A stretch of 64,000 nt of DNA from Diplonema japonicum (Eukaryota; Euglenozoa; Diplonemea; Diplonemida; Diplonemidae): positions 248,001 to 312,000 of the forward strand of contig OZ025684.1 in the NCBI GenBank assembly GCA_964019335.1. Direction: 5' to 3'. Positions within the stretch are counted from its first letter, which is position 1. Every line of letters starts with the position of its first letter. A program made the position numbers and the translations under genes. The notes under the pieces are model-generated. The model worked only from the letters and a program-made list of their open reading frames with translations. It was not told the DNA's origin and searched no databases. Of this stretch, positions 40,505 to 49,525 are shown piece after piece.

Positions 40505-42073
40505 TCACACAGCTTGTTCCGAAGGAAACGCCTGGTTCAGTGGATTGGAAGGCGTCCCCGGCTGTTGCTCGGCGAACACAGGAGAGCTTGCTTCAGGCGA
40601 CAATGACGGCTGGTAAGGCTGCTTAGGAAAACTGTAGCTAGAAGGCTGACGCGGCTGCGACATCGCAGGATGAACCGGCTCCAACTGCTTCTCTTCCGGT
40701 TCTTGCTCAACCCCCTTCGGCACACCTCCCTTCTTACTCGTAGTAAGGAAGAAATACACACCCACAGCAACCAGAATAATAATCAACATGACAAGAAACA
40801 CCCAAAATGCCACCACAAATCCTGTCTTGTCATCATCACTATCACCGCCAACCGGTTGCACGGTACCACCTGACTCCGACACCTTCTCAGCAGCAACCCA
40901 TACTGGCTGCACCGAAGGAATCTTTTTTTCCAATGCAACAAAGTCTGCAGGTGCAGTGGGCTGGAAGTAAAGGGTTGTACTGTCGTTTGCCACATGCGAT
41001 GTAAAGGATAGAAGATGAAGGCCGCCTGTTGCAAGCTTCAAGGTACCTTCCAGATCGCGGAGGAGCGCTGTCGCTGATTGATTAACAGCGACTGTTCCAT
41101 ACGTGGCGCCGTACTGGTTTGGGAACTCACACTGTTGGTTGTTTCCGTTCCACAGGCAAGGGTTTGAGCAATACGTTGTTGTTTGGCTTAAGTAGCAGAA
41201 CGGGTCTGTTATACACTTGACGCCGTTGCTGTACACGCAGCCGGGTGTGCTCCAGCAGACTGATTCGTTTTGAATACGGGAACACGATGGTTGCTCGCCA
41301 CACGTTGCCCAGCCCTCGTTCCACACGCAGTTGTTGGCCACGCACTTCACACTGTTATCGTGTTGATCACATGTTTGGACATCAGGAGTGTCGTCAGGAG
41401 GCGACACGACAGCCATTTCAACACACGCACCGTCGGGCGACACAGTGTCATTGACACTGAGGTCCCACCCGCATCCTGTAGCTGCCGCGCACCCTAATGG
41501 GTCTGTTTGGAAATGATTGCATGGTTCAATACATTTATCAGGGTTGGTGTACCATGCGCAGTTTTTATTGTAGCAGTTTACCCGATTTGGTTCTGCTGTG
41601 CAACGTGATGCGGTGCACGTGCCTGATTTGAATGTGCAGGTGCGGTGGATGACGCAGCTTGTTAGAGATGATTGGGATGAACAGTATGTGTCCCAAGGTG
41701 TGCAGCACATTGCGTCTGAGCAGATGCCTGTTGTGCACATTACGTCTTGCTTAGTTAGACCTGAGGTGCATTTATATTGCCGGCAGGATGCTTGGCATCG
41801 TCCTGTGGTTGTGTCTGTAAAGGAGCCCCCGTTGCTGCATGATAGTTGAACTGATAGATCTCCGACGGCGGTGTGCCCTGCGGAGCATGTTGCGGTGCAG
41901 CTGTCGCCTGTTGACTTGCCGATGCAGTCGGAGAAATCCTTCCCTACCCCTGGTGCCTCCGGGGAACTACATTCGTTCGGTCCACAGCATGACAGCTTAT
42001 TAGTGCTGTACCCCTGGACACACTCCGTTGTGCACTGTGACAGTGCGGAGATGATCGCGACATGAACCAGCAT
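40505..42073 (-). CDS. Cysteine-rich type I transmembrane surface protein
   Basis: 522 aa from the ATG at 42073. A short hydrophobic N-terminus (VHVAIISAL) looks like a minimal signal sequence. The ectodomain (to about residue 410) is very Cys-rich, with repeated modules built on C-x-W/Y: NKNCAWYTNPDKC, ANNCVWNEGWATC, TPGCVYSNGVKC and NPCLWNGNNQQC. One transmembrane helix (about 417-444, VVAFWVFLVMLIIILVAVGV) is followed by KK and a Pro/Gln/Ser-rich tail of about 78 residues. No family is recognised. The architecture suits an adhesion or receptor molecule on the cell surface or flagellar pocket. Disulfide-rich tandem modules with divergent sequence are common in free-living protists; function unknown. 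Confidence 0.75.
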   Translation of the reverse strand: MLVHVAIISALSQCTTECVQGYSTNKLSCCGPNECSSPEAPGVGKDFSDCIGKSTGDSCTATCSAGHTAVGDLSVQLSCSNGGSFTDTTTGRCQASCRQYKCTSGLTKQDVMCTTGICSDAMCCTPWDTYCSSQSSLTSCVIHRTCTFKSGTCTASRCTAEPNRVNCYNKNCAWYTNPDKCIEPCNHFQTDPLGCAAATGCGWDLSVNDTVSPDGACVEMAVVSPPDDTPDVQTCDQHDNSVKCVANNCVWNEGWATCGEQPSCSRIQNESVCWSTPGCVYSNGVKCITDPFCYLSQTTTYCSNPCLWNGNNQQCEFPNQYGATYGTVAVNQSATALLRDLEGTLKLATGGLHLLSFTSHVANDSTTLYFQPTAPADFVALEKKIPSVQPVWVAAEKVSESGGTVQPVGGDSDDDKTGFVVAFWVFLVMLIIILVAVGVYFFLTTSKKGGVPKGVEQEPEEKQLEPVHPAMSQPRQPSSYSFPKQPYQPSLSPEASSPVFAEQQPGTPSNPLNQAFPSEQAV

Positions 42074-43149
42074 CCTTTATTTATTTTTATTTTTTTTGTA
42101 AGTTTGGACATCAGTGTGGAACAAAAAAAAAAAGAAAAAAAAAACAAAAAGGGATGCCTTCAGGCACTCCAATTGAAAGATGGAGGTCGTTTTCATCTAG
42201 ACGCTCGGGGGGGGGAGGTGCTTTTTCTTTTCTTTTTTTTTTCTTCTTCTTTTGCCTATCGTACAAAATAATACATTGGATCTCAATGCGACTCCTTGAG
42301 GAGTCCACCTTGAAGACCCCTTCTTTTTTTTTCTCCGTTCGGTAAATATAGCATAATTGGTTCGGTGATGGGGCTTAAAGGTTAGGCTCTTTGTCCGAGT
42401 GCAACAGGCCACATAACCTTTTTCTAACCTAATAAAAAGGGATATCGTCTTAGCGCAAACGTTGACTCAATGTTCTATTTTCTTTTTTTGATAACTAATA
42501 ACAAAAGTGGTTTCTGTTTCGTCATAAAATTTTGCATGAAACAAGAAAGGAAAAATACAAATAAAAAAAAATCATTTCACTCTAAAGAAAAATAAGAATA
42601 TCAAAAAAAGATTTCTAAAACTTGGGTATTTCTTCTTTCTTTTCTCTTCTCTGTTGAAACAGTGCTCTTTTTTTTTGGGGGGGGGAAAGAAACCACAAAA
42701 GAATAGGTGTCATTCTTTGTTTCTTGTGGATAGAAGAAAATAATTTTAAAAAGGAATGTCAAAAAGATAATCATATATATATATTTATATAAAGAAGATA
42801 ATGAGAAATAGAAAAAAAAAGGGAGAGCGTAGGTAACTTCTTGCTGCAAAAAATGATGACAAAGTTTTCCAGTTGTCATATTTCTTGCTCAAGAAAATCG
42901 CACACATAATTAATTCAAATAAAAGTGGACATATTTTAAATCTTGTGTTTTTCTTCACAGTCGCTGCGACCCTCCACATAAAATAATAAAGCATGTCTTG
43001 AAGAAATTCAAAAGAATATAAAAAAAAAAAAAAAAAAAAGAAACTCAAGTAAAAGACAATCACATCTGAGGTGAGTTTCTATCTAAAATAAGGAAGAAGA
43101 AAATAATTTTTGATAAATCTTCCACACTAATCTGTCATCTGCGAAAAAC
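42074..43149. other. Gene-free spacer
   Basis: Plus-strand purine tract at 42119-42150 supplies the coding-strand pyrimidine tract for the Cys-rich gene. The rest is A/T runs and no coding signal was found. Confidence 0.5.
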
Positions 43150-43330
43150 ATTGACGGAGCTTCTTCAGCTGGTGTCAGAAGGCGTAGCAAGGTCGTGCCG
43201 TATAGGCAAGACGGCAGACGTGCCCGTCAGCATCGACGCTTTGTTCTCGAAGCTTAGTGGCAATGAACCAAGCCGGGATAAATGGCCTTCGGTTGGATGT
43301 AGCTCGCCTGAAATATGCTTCCTGTTCGAA
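43150..43330 (-). mobile_element. LINE reverse-transcriptase thumb-region fragment
   Basis: The minus strand encodes RLGSLPLSFENKASMLTGT and LPIRHDLATPSD, matching RLGALPLSFGNKASMLTGT in the LINE at 56.4-58.6 kb. There is a small insertion and a frame change. Only about 60 codons remain. Confidence 0.7.
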
Positions 43331-43455
43331 GCTTGTGAAAAAGAAAAATGAAAAAAGAGAGGAGAAGAAAAAACAAAAAAAAAAAAACAAAAAGACTTTA
43401 CTAAAAAATATAAAAAAAAAAAAGAGTAAAAAGAGAGGGTCGGTTTCTTAGCATT

Positions 43456-43489
<34 letters not shown>

Positions 43490-44258
43490 TGCACGCCGTA
43501 CGAAACCTGAAATAAAAAAAAAAAAAAAAAAAAAGACATTAAGGGTACCTGCGGTATGTGGCAGGACGCCTGAAGAGTCTCGATCTATCTCTTGATCGAA
43601 CCTTTCTGCTGTGGTGTGGTCTTCGGCCCCTCGTTCGCCCTCCTCGGTACCTTAAAAATACGTGCGTGCTAAATTCACTACTGTTTCTTTCGTTTTTTTC
43701 TTTCTTCTTCTTCTTTTTTTTATTTAATTCGAGCCGGTTTTCAAGGGTGGGAGTTAAAATAAGATTTCACCTGTTAACTTGTAATACCCCTGGTTTTTGA
43801 TTTCCTCTTGTGACCTGTCCACCCTTTCAAACCCGGCTCTTATTAAACAAAACAACATATTTAAATGAAAATAAGTGGTTTAACTCGAAATTATTACTGC
43901 ATCGCTTTGCTCGTAAGATCCTCTCTCGTTAAACCCCTAATGGCAATCTTATTTTTCATTTTAAATAGTTATTATTTTTTTTTATATTCTTACAAAGAAA
44001 ACCGAGCAGCAACATGTTAAAATACAAAAGAAAATAAAAAAAAATAAAAAAATAGAACACGGGGAGAACGGTTTCTTCTTTTCCTCCGACGCGCCTATTT
44101 TTACCATATAGCCCCTTTTCTAAGGGTCCGCTCTTTTACTAAAAGAGGAAACTGGCTGGTGTTTGTACGTGCCGGGGGGGGGGGGGGGGAAATAGATGTA
44201 AAAAAAAAAAAAAGATACTCAAGAAATACGGAGGGGACTCATCAGATCACCCCCCTGT
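43331..44258. other. Spacer with foldback copy and a shared repeat
   Basis: 43535-43575 (GGGTACCTGCGGTATGTGGC, AGGACGCCTGAA) matches 9163-9195. The rest is homopolymer-rich. GGTGTTTGTACGTGCCGG at 44157-44174 matches the repeat head near 10055. Confidence 0.5.
43863..43967. repeat. Foldback element, copy 2
   Basis: Left arm AATGAAAATAAGTGGTTTAA and right arm GTTAAACCCC...CAATCTTATTTTTCATT form an inverted repeat around ATTACTGCATCGCTTTGCTC. TTTAAA-like flanks on both sides could be a target duplication. Closely related to 20225-20349, with shorter arms. Confidence 0.7.
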
Positions 44259-46058
44259 TCACTCCCTTGCTATATCTGCCATAGACGTCAAGCAGGACAC
44301 CGTTTCCAAGTAATCAGCACAGTCCGCAACATGAAAAGACTGCAACACATAGTTGAAAGAAAACTCAGTTCGGTAGACATCCTCGATCAACTGATAGATG
44401 GGATGCCTTGCCACGGATCGGCCCTGCACCACCACAGGCATGGGGTAGCGCGACAAGACCGAAGGTAAACCAGACGCAAAATAATTCCATTGCGATCCAT
44501 AAAAAAGTGTCAGCGCGAAAATTACCCCATCTATATCAAGCGCAATTTGAATAGGTGAATCAACACCAAGGAAGAGAAGCTGCTGATAGTTGATCAGCTC
44601 AAGACAGTGGGCGGGGCTTTGAATGGGTTCCCACTTTGTCCTTGATGGTGCTTTCAAGATTTTTCTCTTATTGATAACATCGTAAAGGGCGTTGCGTTCC
44701 TGCGTTGCTGTGAAGCACGCGCCGCGGACACAGACAGCCGCGGAGAATACCTCGTTTAAAAACCTCGGGAAGCATCCTTCGAGCATCATCCCTGTTTCAC
44801 CGCAGCCCACCATCGCAGAGTGCGTGACACACGCGTTCCTCTTCTCGAACAGAAGGGATTTCACAGCAGGAACCCACACCTTCGTGTATATGTCCGAAGC
44901 TTGCGTTTCTTTGTCGAAAAAACTATTTAAGAAGTAAGTTGTGGTCTCGGAGGGTGCCGACACTTTTATAACGCCATCGACATAGCCTGCTACATCTACT
45001 ACGGGTGGATCCTTGTTGTGCTTTGCTTTTGTGAAGGGGGAGTGGTAAACTCGTTCCTCGTAGTGGTGCGCCGCAACGAATAAACCAGACATCGTCCCGT
45101 AGTCTTCTTGAACCGGTGAAGTTACCGGGGAGAACTCGTCGTAAAAAGTCGATGTTTCGGAAGGCCGTGTGGCGGTGATGGTCGGAGGGGAAACCAGAGC
45201 CGCATGGCACAGCAGCTCCTCGCACGAAGCCCGCCTGCACGGGTCTACTGTCATACACCTCTCTATGAAATCGCTGAAAACCGCATGCTTCGTCCTGTAG
45301 AACCCGTTCGGAATTGTCACCAGCCGACCGATCTTCATGGCAACCGCCATGACATTGTCCACAGCAAGACCCAGCTCCGCTATCCACGGGTTCACTCCTT
45401 CAAGCATCTCGAAGACTGTTACACCCAAACTCCAAATGTCCGACGCCGGCAACGGGAACCCTTTAACAGCCTCCGGTGCGGAGTACAAAGGCGTTCCTCT
45501 GAAGGGGGCCGACGCGCTGTCGAAGAAAATTGACGTCCCAAAGTCAACGATTTTCACAATGCCAGTGGAAGAAACGAGGATGTTGGCTGGCTTGAGGTCG
45601 AGATGTAGGACGCCGTGGGCGTGGAGGTACGAGAGTCCCTGGAGAAGCTGTTCAGTGTAGTTCGCCACCAGACGTTTAGGTATGGCGCTGTACTGCCGTC
45701 GGAGCACGTTTAGAGATCCCCCTTCGATGAGCTCTAGGTAGAGGGTCAGCTCCTGATTGGCTTCGTGCACCGCAAAATCATACAGTTTGACTATGTTCTC
45801 GTGCGATAGTATTTTCAGCACCGCCATCTCGTCGGCGACTTCACTCCTCACCGTTCCCTTCAGTTCTTTAACTGCGACGAAGCCTCCTGTCAGTAGGTCG
45901 ATTCCCTTGAACACCACCCCGCAGCCTCCTTCCCCTAGCTTTTCTCCTTTTCGATACCTCCCTGTTCGTGTAAGTGTTCTCTTCCTCCTCCGCGAGTTCT
46001 GCCTGCTGCAGTCGGTTTCCGTAGAGGTCGTGCTGTAAGTTTCATCTAAAAACGTCAT
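44259..46058 (-). CDS. Protein kinase fused to a kinesin-like domain with a non-functional P-loop
   Basis: 599 aa from the ATG at 46058. Kinase domain about 35-290: glycine loop LGEGGCGVVF (41-50), K64 (VAVK), catalytic D154 in HLDLKPAN (HLD rather than HRD), DFG 172-174, APE 194-196. The style is STE11/MAP3K-like. After a linker, residues about 365-540 follow the kinesin motor pattern: NSFFDKETQASDIYTKVWVP for the motif before the P-loop, then MVGCGETGMMLEG where GQTGSGKT would stand, PRFLNEVFS, and later IQSPAHCLELI and ALDIDGVIFALTLF near switch I. The P-loop Lys-Thr and the SSRSH motif are absent, so ATP-driven movement is not expected. I infer a kinase carrying a dead kinesin-like module for targeting or dimerisation. 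Confidence 0.8.
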   Translation of the reverse strand: MTFLDETYSTTSTETDCSRQNSRRRKRTLTRTGRYRKGEKLGEGGCGVVFKGIDLLTGGFVAVKELKGTVRSEVADEMAVLKILSHENIVKLYDFAVHEANQELTLYLELIEGGSLNVLRRQYSAIPKRLVANYTEQLLQGLSYLHAHGVLHLDLKPANILVSSTGIVKIVDFGTSIFFDSASAPFRGTPLYSAPEAVKGFPLPASDIWSLGVTVFEMLEGVNPWIAELGLAVDNVMAVAMKIGRLVTIPNGFYRTKHAVFSDFIERCMTVDPCRRASCEELLCHAALVSPPTITATRPSETSTFYDEFSPVTSPVQEDYGTMSGLFVAAHHYEERVYHSPFTKAKHNKDPPVVDVAGYVDGVIKVSAPSETTTYFLNSFFDKETQASDIYTKVWVPAVKSLLFEKRNACVTHSAMVGCGETGMMLEGCFPRFLNEVFSAAVCVRGACFTATQERNALYDVINKRKILKAPSRTKWEPIQSPAHCLELINYQQLLFLGVDSPIQIALDIDGVIFALTLFYGSQWNYFASGLPSVLSRYPMPVVVQGRSVARHPIYQLIEDVYRTEFSFNYVLQSFHVADCADYLETVSCLTSMADIARE

Positions 46059-46142
46059 TTTTTTTTTTTTTTCCCCTTCTCTCTCTCCCCTCCCTCTTTG
46101 TTGTTTTTTGAAGAAAAAAAAAAGAAAAAAAAAAGAGGAAGG
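46059..46142 (-). promoter_or_regulatory. Polypyrimidine tract and trans-splice acceptor of the kinase gene
   Basis: On the coding strand a T/C tract (46142-46109) is followed by the first AG at 46097-46096. A purine-rich 5' UTR of about 38 bases then leads to the ATG at 46058. This is one of the clearest such signals in the window. Confidence 0.6.
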
Positions 46143-46215
46143 ATGGCCGTTGTTTGTTCGTGGCCGGTTAGCTCAGGTAACCTGATCCCACAACGGGATT
46201 CGACCCTCCTGACGA
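46138..46215 (+). repeat. tRNA-like SINE relic
   Basis: GGTTAGCTCAGG (46168-46179) matches a Pol III box A, and GGGATTCGACCC (about 46194-46205) a box B. The interval is too short for an anticodon arm and the acceptor arms do not pair, so this is not a tRNA gene. The upstream part (GGCCGTTGTTTGTTCGTG) matches repeat heads at about 10052 and 44155, suggesting a tRNA-derived dispersed repeat. Confidence 0.35.
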
Positions 46216-46407
46216 CGACCAGAATATAAAAGAAAAAAAAATAATTTAAAGAAACGTTTGCAATTCTTTTTAAAAAGTCTATTTGAACCATTGATGTAAC
46301 CAGATTTGCATATTTAATAGTGGCCCAAATTGAGTCCAAAGTCCGAAAGGGTACGCAGCTCGGAATAGCCCCAATTCCTAAATTCTCTTCTTTTTTTTTC
46401 CAACTCC

Positions 46408-48045
46408 TTAGTAAGGGTTAGTCCTGCAGCACTGAGGGAGCGTTGTAGGGTCGCCACCTTGCTTGCAAGAAGCATGGCAACAAGGTTGTGACATGAGATC
46501 AGTACCGTGGATTTGCGACGGGCCGAAAAGGCCAGGGGAGGCAAGGAATTCTACCTTGAGCTGTGTGATGTGGTCGACAATGTACTTGTACATGGGCTGC
46601 GTGATGTCGAGGGGGACGTGCTCACCGTCATCGTGGTGCAGGTTGAAGAGCAGAGGTGTGGCAAGGATTCCTGAAGAGTAGTTCCCTCTGCACGTGGGGA
46701 CGAAGTAGTCGTCAGGGCAGTGCGAGCCAGTGGTGCGGTAGTGGACCTTCCACTCCCTCCACCTGATGGCGTTGAGGTTCTCAGGTCCCTGGATGTTCTT
46801 GTCAAGGTAGAAGTAGTAGTCACGGACAGCAGCCCCCTCTGCTGCCTTACCGTCGGCGGAGAACAAGAAAGACGACATGTCAACAGAGTCGTACACCCTG
46901 TCCGAAGGGGGGGCCACTCCTACGATCTGCAGCATGGTGGCGAAGAGGTCCATTGTCGAGGCGATCTCACGTGTTAAAACCCCGGCGGCGACGTGTCCGG
47001 GCCACTTGATGATCCCGGGCACCCTCTGCCCGCCCTCCCACGTGGTGCCCTTCCCGCATCGAAGGAGCCCCGCGTTGCCACCACGTTGAAGGCGTACCAG
47101 CGACGGCCCGTTGTCGGATGAGAAAAACACCAGCGTGTTGTCCTCGACGCCGCTCTCCTTCACAGCATCCAGCACGTTGCCGAGCGACCAGTCCAGCGCT
47201 TTGATCGAGTCGCCGAACATGCCCCTCTGCGTGGTGTTCCAGAACATCCTCCCCGCGTAGTCGGGGTGGTGCGTGTGCTGGAACGCGTAGTACAGCAAGA
47301 ACGGCTTCCCGCTCTTTGCAGCGCTCTTCACGAACCCCACCGCGGCGTCGTTGTACCAGTCGTCGAGCGTCGTGAGGTTTGCAGGCTGCTGCATGATCTG
47401 CATGCTGTCTGCCGTCCCGTTGAACAAGGGGATCTGCACGGAGTCCTGCCCCGTGAGGCGGTACATCTTCATGTCCTCGTCGTAGATGGGTGTCGTGGTG
47501 TGCATGGGCTCCGGGTTCGTCCCTGGGAAGCACGGCAGACCGGGGGTGCCTTCAGGACTGTAGAAGCACAGGTTAGGGTCAGGCATGTCGTGCGAGTAGG
47601 GGATTCCAGTCCAGCTGTCGAAGCCATGCTTTGTGGGGATGTACTCCCAGTTCATTCCGACCCCCAGGTGCCACTTTCCAACCATTGCCGTCTGGTAGCC
47701 TTGCGTCTTGAGGAGGGATGCAAAGGTGGTCTCGTTTGAAGGAAGGCCGTACTGGGAGTACTGCACAAAGACGCCAGGCCAAACGCCGCTCCTTGTCTGG
47801 TACCTTCCTGTAAGCAGGCCGGCTCTGCTGGGAGAGCACACTGGGGAAGAGGTGTACATGTTGGCAAATTTCATCCCTTCAGACGCAAGCTTGTCAACAT
47901 TGGGGGTGTCGCTCATGGGGTGCCCGTAGCACCCGAGGTCGCCGTAGCCGAGATCGTCGGCATAGAAAACGACGAAGTTGGGCTTCGCAGCAGATGCAGC
48001 AGCTGCGCAAAGCAGCAGTATGGATGCAGATACGGGGCGCGTCAT
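46408..48045 (-). CDS. Secreted sulfatase (arylsulfatase family)
   Basis: 545 aa from the ATG at 48045. A signal peptide (ASILLLCAAAASAA) leads to PNFVVFYADDLGYGDLG with metal ligands D30/D31. The sulfatase signature CSPSRAGLLTG (C70-G80) carries the cysteine that is oxidised to formylglycine in this family. GKWHLG, HTHHPDY and SSDNGPSL supply further metal and substrate residues. It resembles arylsulfatase A / GalNAc-6-sulfatase in length and motif order. It hydrolyses sulfate esters, probably in the lysosome/endosome or outside the cell; the substrate is unknown. The C-terminus is Cys-rich (QPCCHASCKQGG, PQCCRTNPY). A frame extending to 48171 is open, but the AG after the pyrimidine tract lies just upstream of 48045. 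Confidence 0.92.
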   Translation of the reverse strand: MTRPVSASILLLCAAAASAAKPNFVVFYADDLGYGDLGCYGHPMSDTPNVDKLASEGMKFANMYTSSPVCSPSRAGLLTGRYQTRSGVWPGVFVQYSQYGLPSNETTFASLLKTQGYQTAMVGKWHLGVGMNWEYIPTKHGFDSWTGIPYSHDMPDPNLCFYSPEGTPGLPCFPGTNPEPMHTTTPIYDEDMKMYRLTGQDSVQIPLFNGTADSMQIMQQPANLTTLDDWYNDAAVGFVKSAAKSGKPFLLYYAFQHTHHPDYAGRMFWNTTQRGMFGDSIKALDWSLGNVLDAVKESGVEDNTLVFFSSDNGPSLVRLQRGGNAGLLRCGKGTTWEGGQRVPGIIKWPGHVAAGVLTREIASTMDLFATMLQIVGVAPPSDRVYDSVDMSSFLFSADGKAAEGAAVRDYYFYLDKNIQGPENLNAIRWREWKVHYRTTGSHCPDDYFVPTCRGNYSSGILATPLLFNLHHDDGEHVPLDITQPMYKYIVDHITQLKVEFLASPGLFGPSQIHGTDLMSQPCCHASCKQGGDPTTLPQCCRTNPY

Positions 48046-48628
48046 TTTCACACTTTTATTTTCCTCTTTTTCTCTGAGTTTTTGCGTTTTAATACTAAGC
48101 GGGGTGCGCTCGCCAAATGTGAGGAAAAAAGAGAGAAAACAAATGGGTTTTTGATTGCACACGAAGTGCACACAAAAAAAAAAAAGAAAACTAAAGAATA
48201 AAGAAAATGAGGGAATCTGATGCTGTTCTTCTTTTTTTTTTTTCTTTTCTTTTTTTTTGTAAAAAAAAGAAAAGAAAAAAAAAAGAAAAGAAAGCTATCA
48301 CAAGAATGTGCAAACGAGCGTGAGGGCCAGTCTGCTTCTTTACCTTCCCCCTTTCTTTTTCTGAAAAAAAATAAATAAGGTCGGGACAGGGGGGGGGGGG
48401 GGGGGGGGGAGGAGATAAACAATAAGCTACCACAAGAAAAGTGGACGTTTTACTTGCAACGCCACCAGCCACATGAACGAAGCTGTTGCTTTGCTGATTT
48501 AAGGAGCGTTGAACGTGTACTGGGAAATTGAAAAACACGTTCCTTCGGGTAAAAGAAATAAAAAGGAAAGGAGGAAAGACAAAGGGAACAAGGAGGGGAA
48601 GGGGTGAAAGAAAAGGAAAAAAAAGATG
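48046..48628. other. Spacer with pyrimidine signals and a G tract
   Basis: Purine runs at 48168-48300 on the plus strand and a 22-base G run (48389-48410) are C/T tracts on the coding strand upstream of the sulfatase. No gene. Confidence 0.5.
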
Positions 48629-48756
48629 AAGTCGACCTTATTTCCCTGGCGTGGATTTTCAACTATCCCGAGGTATTTGAGCATCCCTCGTTTCGCTCAG
48701 GATTCTCACAGGCCGAGGGATAGTTATCCCCACCAAGGAAAGGGAAAGTCGACTTT
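48629..48756. repeat. Foldback element, copy 3 (divergent)
   Basis: Arms AAGTCGACCTTATTTCCC...CAACTATCCC and GGGATAGTTATCCCC...GGGAAAGTCGACTTT are inverted repeats of about 45 bp. The loop has CCTCGTTTCGCTCAGGATTC, like CTCGCTTCGCTCGTAAGATC in copy 1. GTCGAC sits at both ends. Confidence 0.65.
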
Positions 48757-48839
48757 AATACCCGAATCTGTAATTTTATTTTTCCTATATTTACCCGACC
48801 CTGTGTTTTTTATAAGGGAGCGAGGAAGTGCCGACCCAT

Positions 48840-48930
48840 TTTCTGAAAGAAAAAACCCTTATGAAAAATAAAGTACTTTATTGCCCCGCCGGGAAATAAA
48901 GTGCATTTTATTTCCACCGGATCCCCTTAT
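48840..48930. repeat. Palindromic AT-rich repeat
   Basis: ATAAAGTACTTTAT and GGAAATAAAGTGCATTTTATTTCC are two adjacent near-palindromes around CCCCGCCGGG. They may form a small foldback element; no second copy recognised. Confidence 0.4.
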
Positions 48931-49021
48931 AAAAACACGGGAGGGAAATATAGGACGAATAGAAATAATTAATGAAGTGATATTTCTTTTTTTTTTTCCT
49001 TTGTAAATCGAAGATAAAAAA

Positions 49022-49232
49022 AAATATATGAGTTAAAGGAGGCCGGTGTTGGCGGCGCCCTGCACAAGAACTGTCTACTTGATTACAGGGCGCACCGCGG
49101 CCGAGTTGTAGCTTCTTCTGCGTTCCGCGTCGTGTCCTTAATGCGTGCGGTGTACAGCTCAACCCCAGCCGGTGCGTCCCGGGTAACCAAGATTCTGCGC
49201 TCGTGCAGTTTGCTGCCTGTTCGTCACCCAAA
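49022..49232 (-). repeat. SINE-like repeat, copy 4
   Basis: On the minus strand it runs from GGGTGACGAACAGGCAGCAA through CGAGCGCAGAATCTTGGTTA and GGACACGACGCGGAACGCAG to GGCCTCCTTTAACTCATATA followed by a T run. It is the best copy for the 3' half, about 94% like 8290-8460 by eye. The terminal ACTCATATATT equals the LINE tail. Confidence 0.7.
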
Positions 49233-49525
49233 AAAAAAAAAAAACTAGTTTGGCGCTCCATTTGTTTGTGCGCACGAGCGGAATTTTACCTAATAAAATA
49301 GCTCATTACGCTGCCATCAACTAGTTTTTAGTCTCGACAATAATATTGTTAAAACAAAAAAAAGAATTAGATAAACCTTCGGCTCACCGCTTGCTTAGAA
49401 CTTCACACATCTAAGGGTCACACCCGCTTACCGAAATTTTCAACTCTCTTTTTTAAAAAGAAAATTACAAAATTAAACAATAAATCAAAAAAAAAAAATA
49501 ACTTAGTTTCTTATTTCTTGTTCTT
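49233..49525. other. 3' flank of the first carbonic anhydrase gene
   Basis: AT-rich; nothing recognised. It differs from the corresponding 3' flank of copies 2 and 3, so it marks the left limit of the tandem duplication. Confidence 0.45.

Noticed and set aside
46150-46215. Possible tRNA gene
   Set aside because: Box A- and box B-like motifs are present, but the interval is too short for an anticodon arm and the acceptor stem does not pair; listed as a SINE relic instead.
48046-48171. 42-codon N-terminal extension of the sulfatase
   Set aside because: The signal peptide starts at the ATG at 48045, and the predicted splice AG lies just upstream of it, inside the extension.
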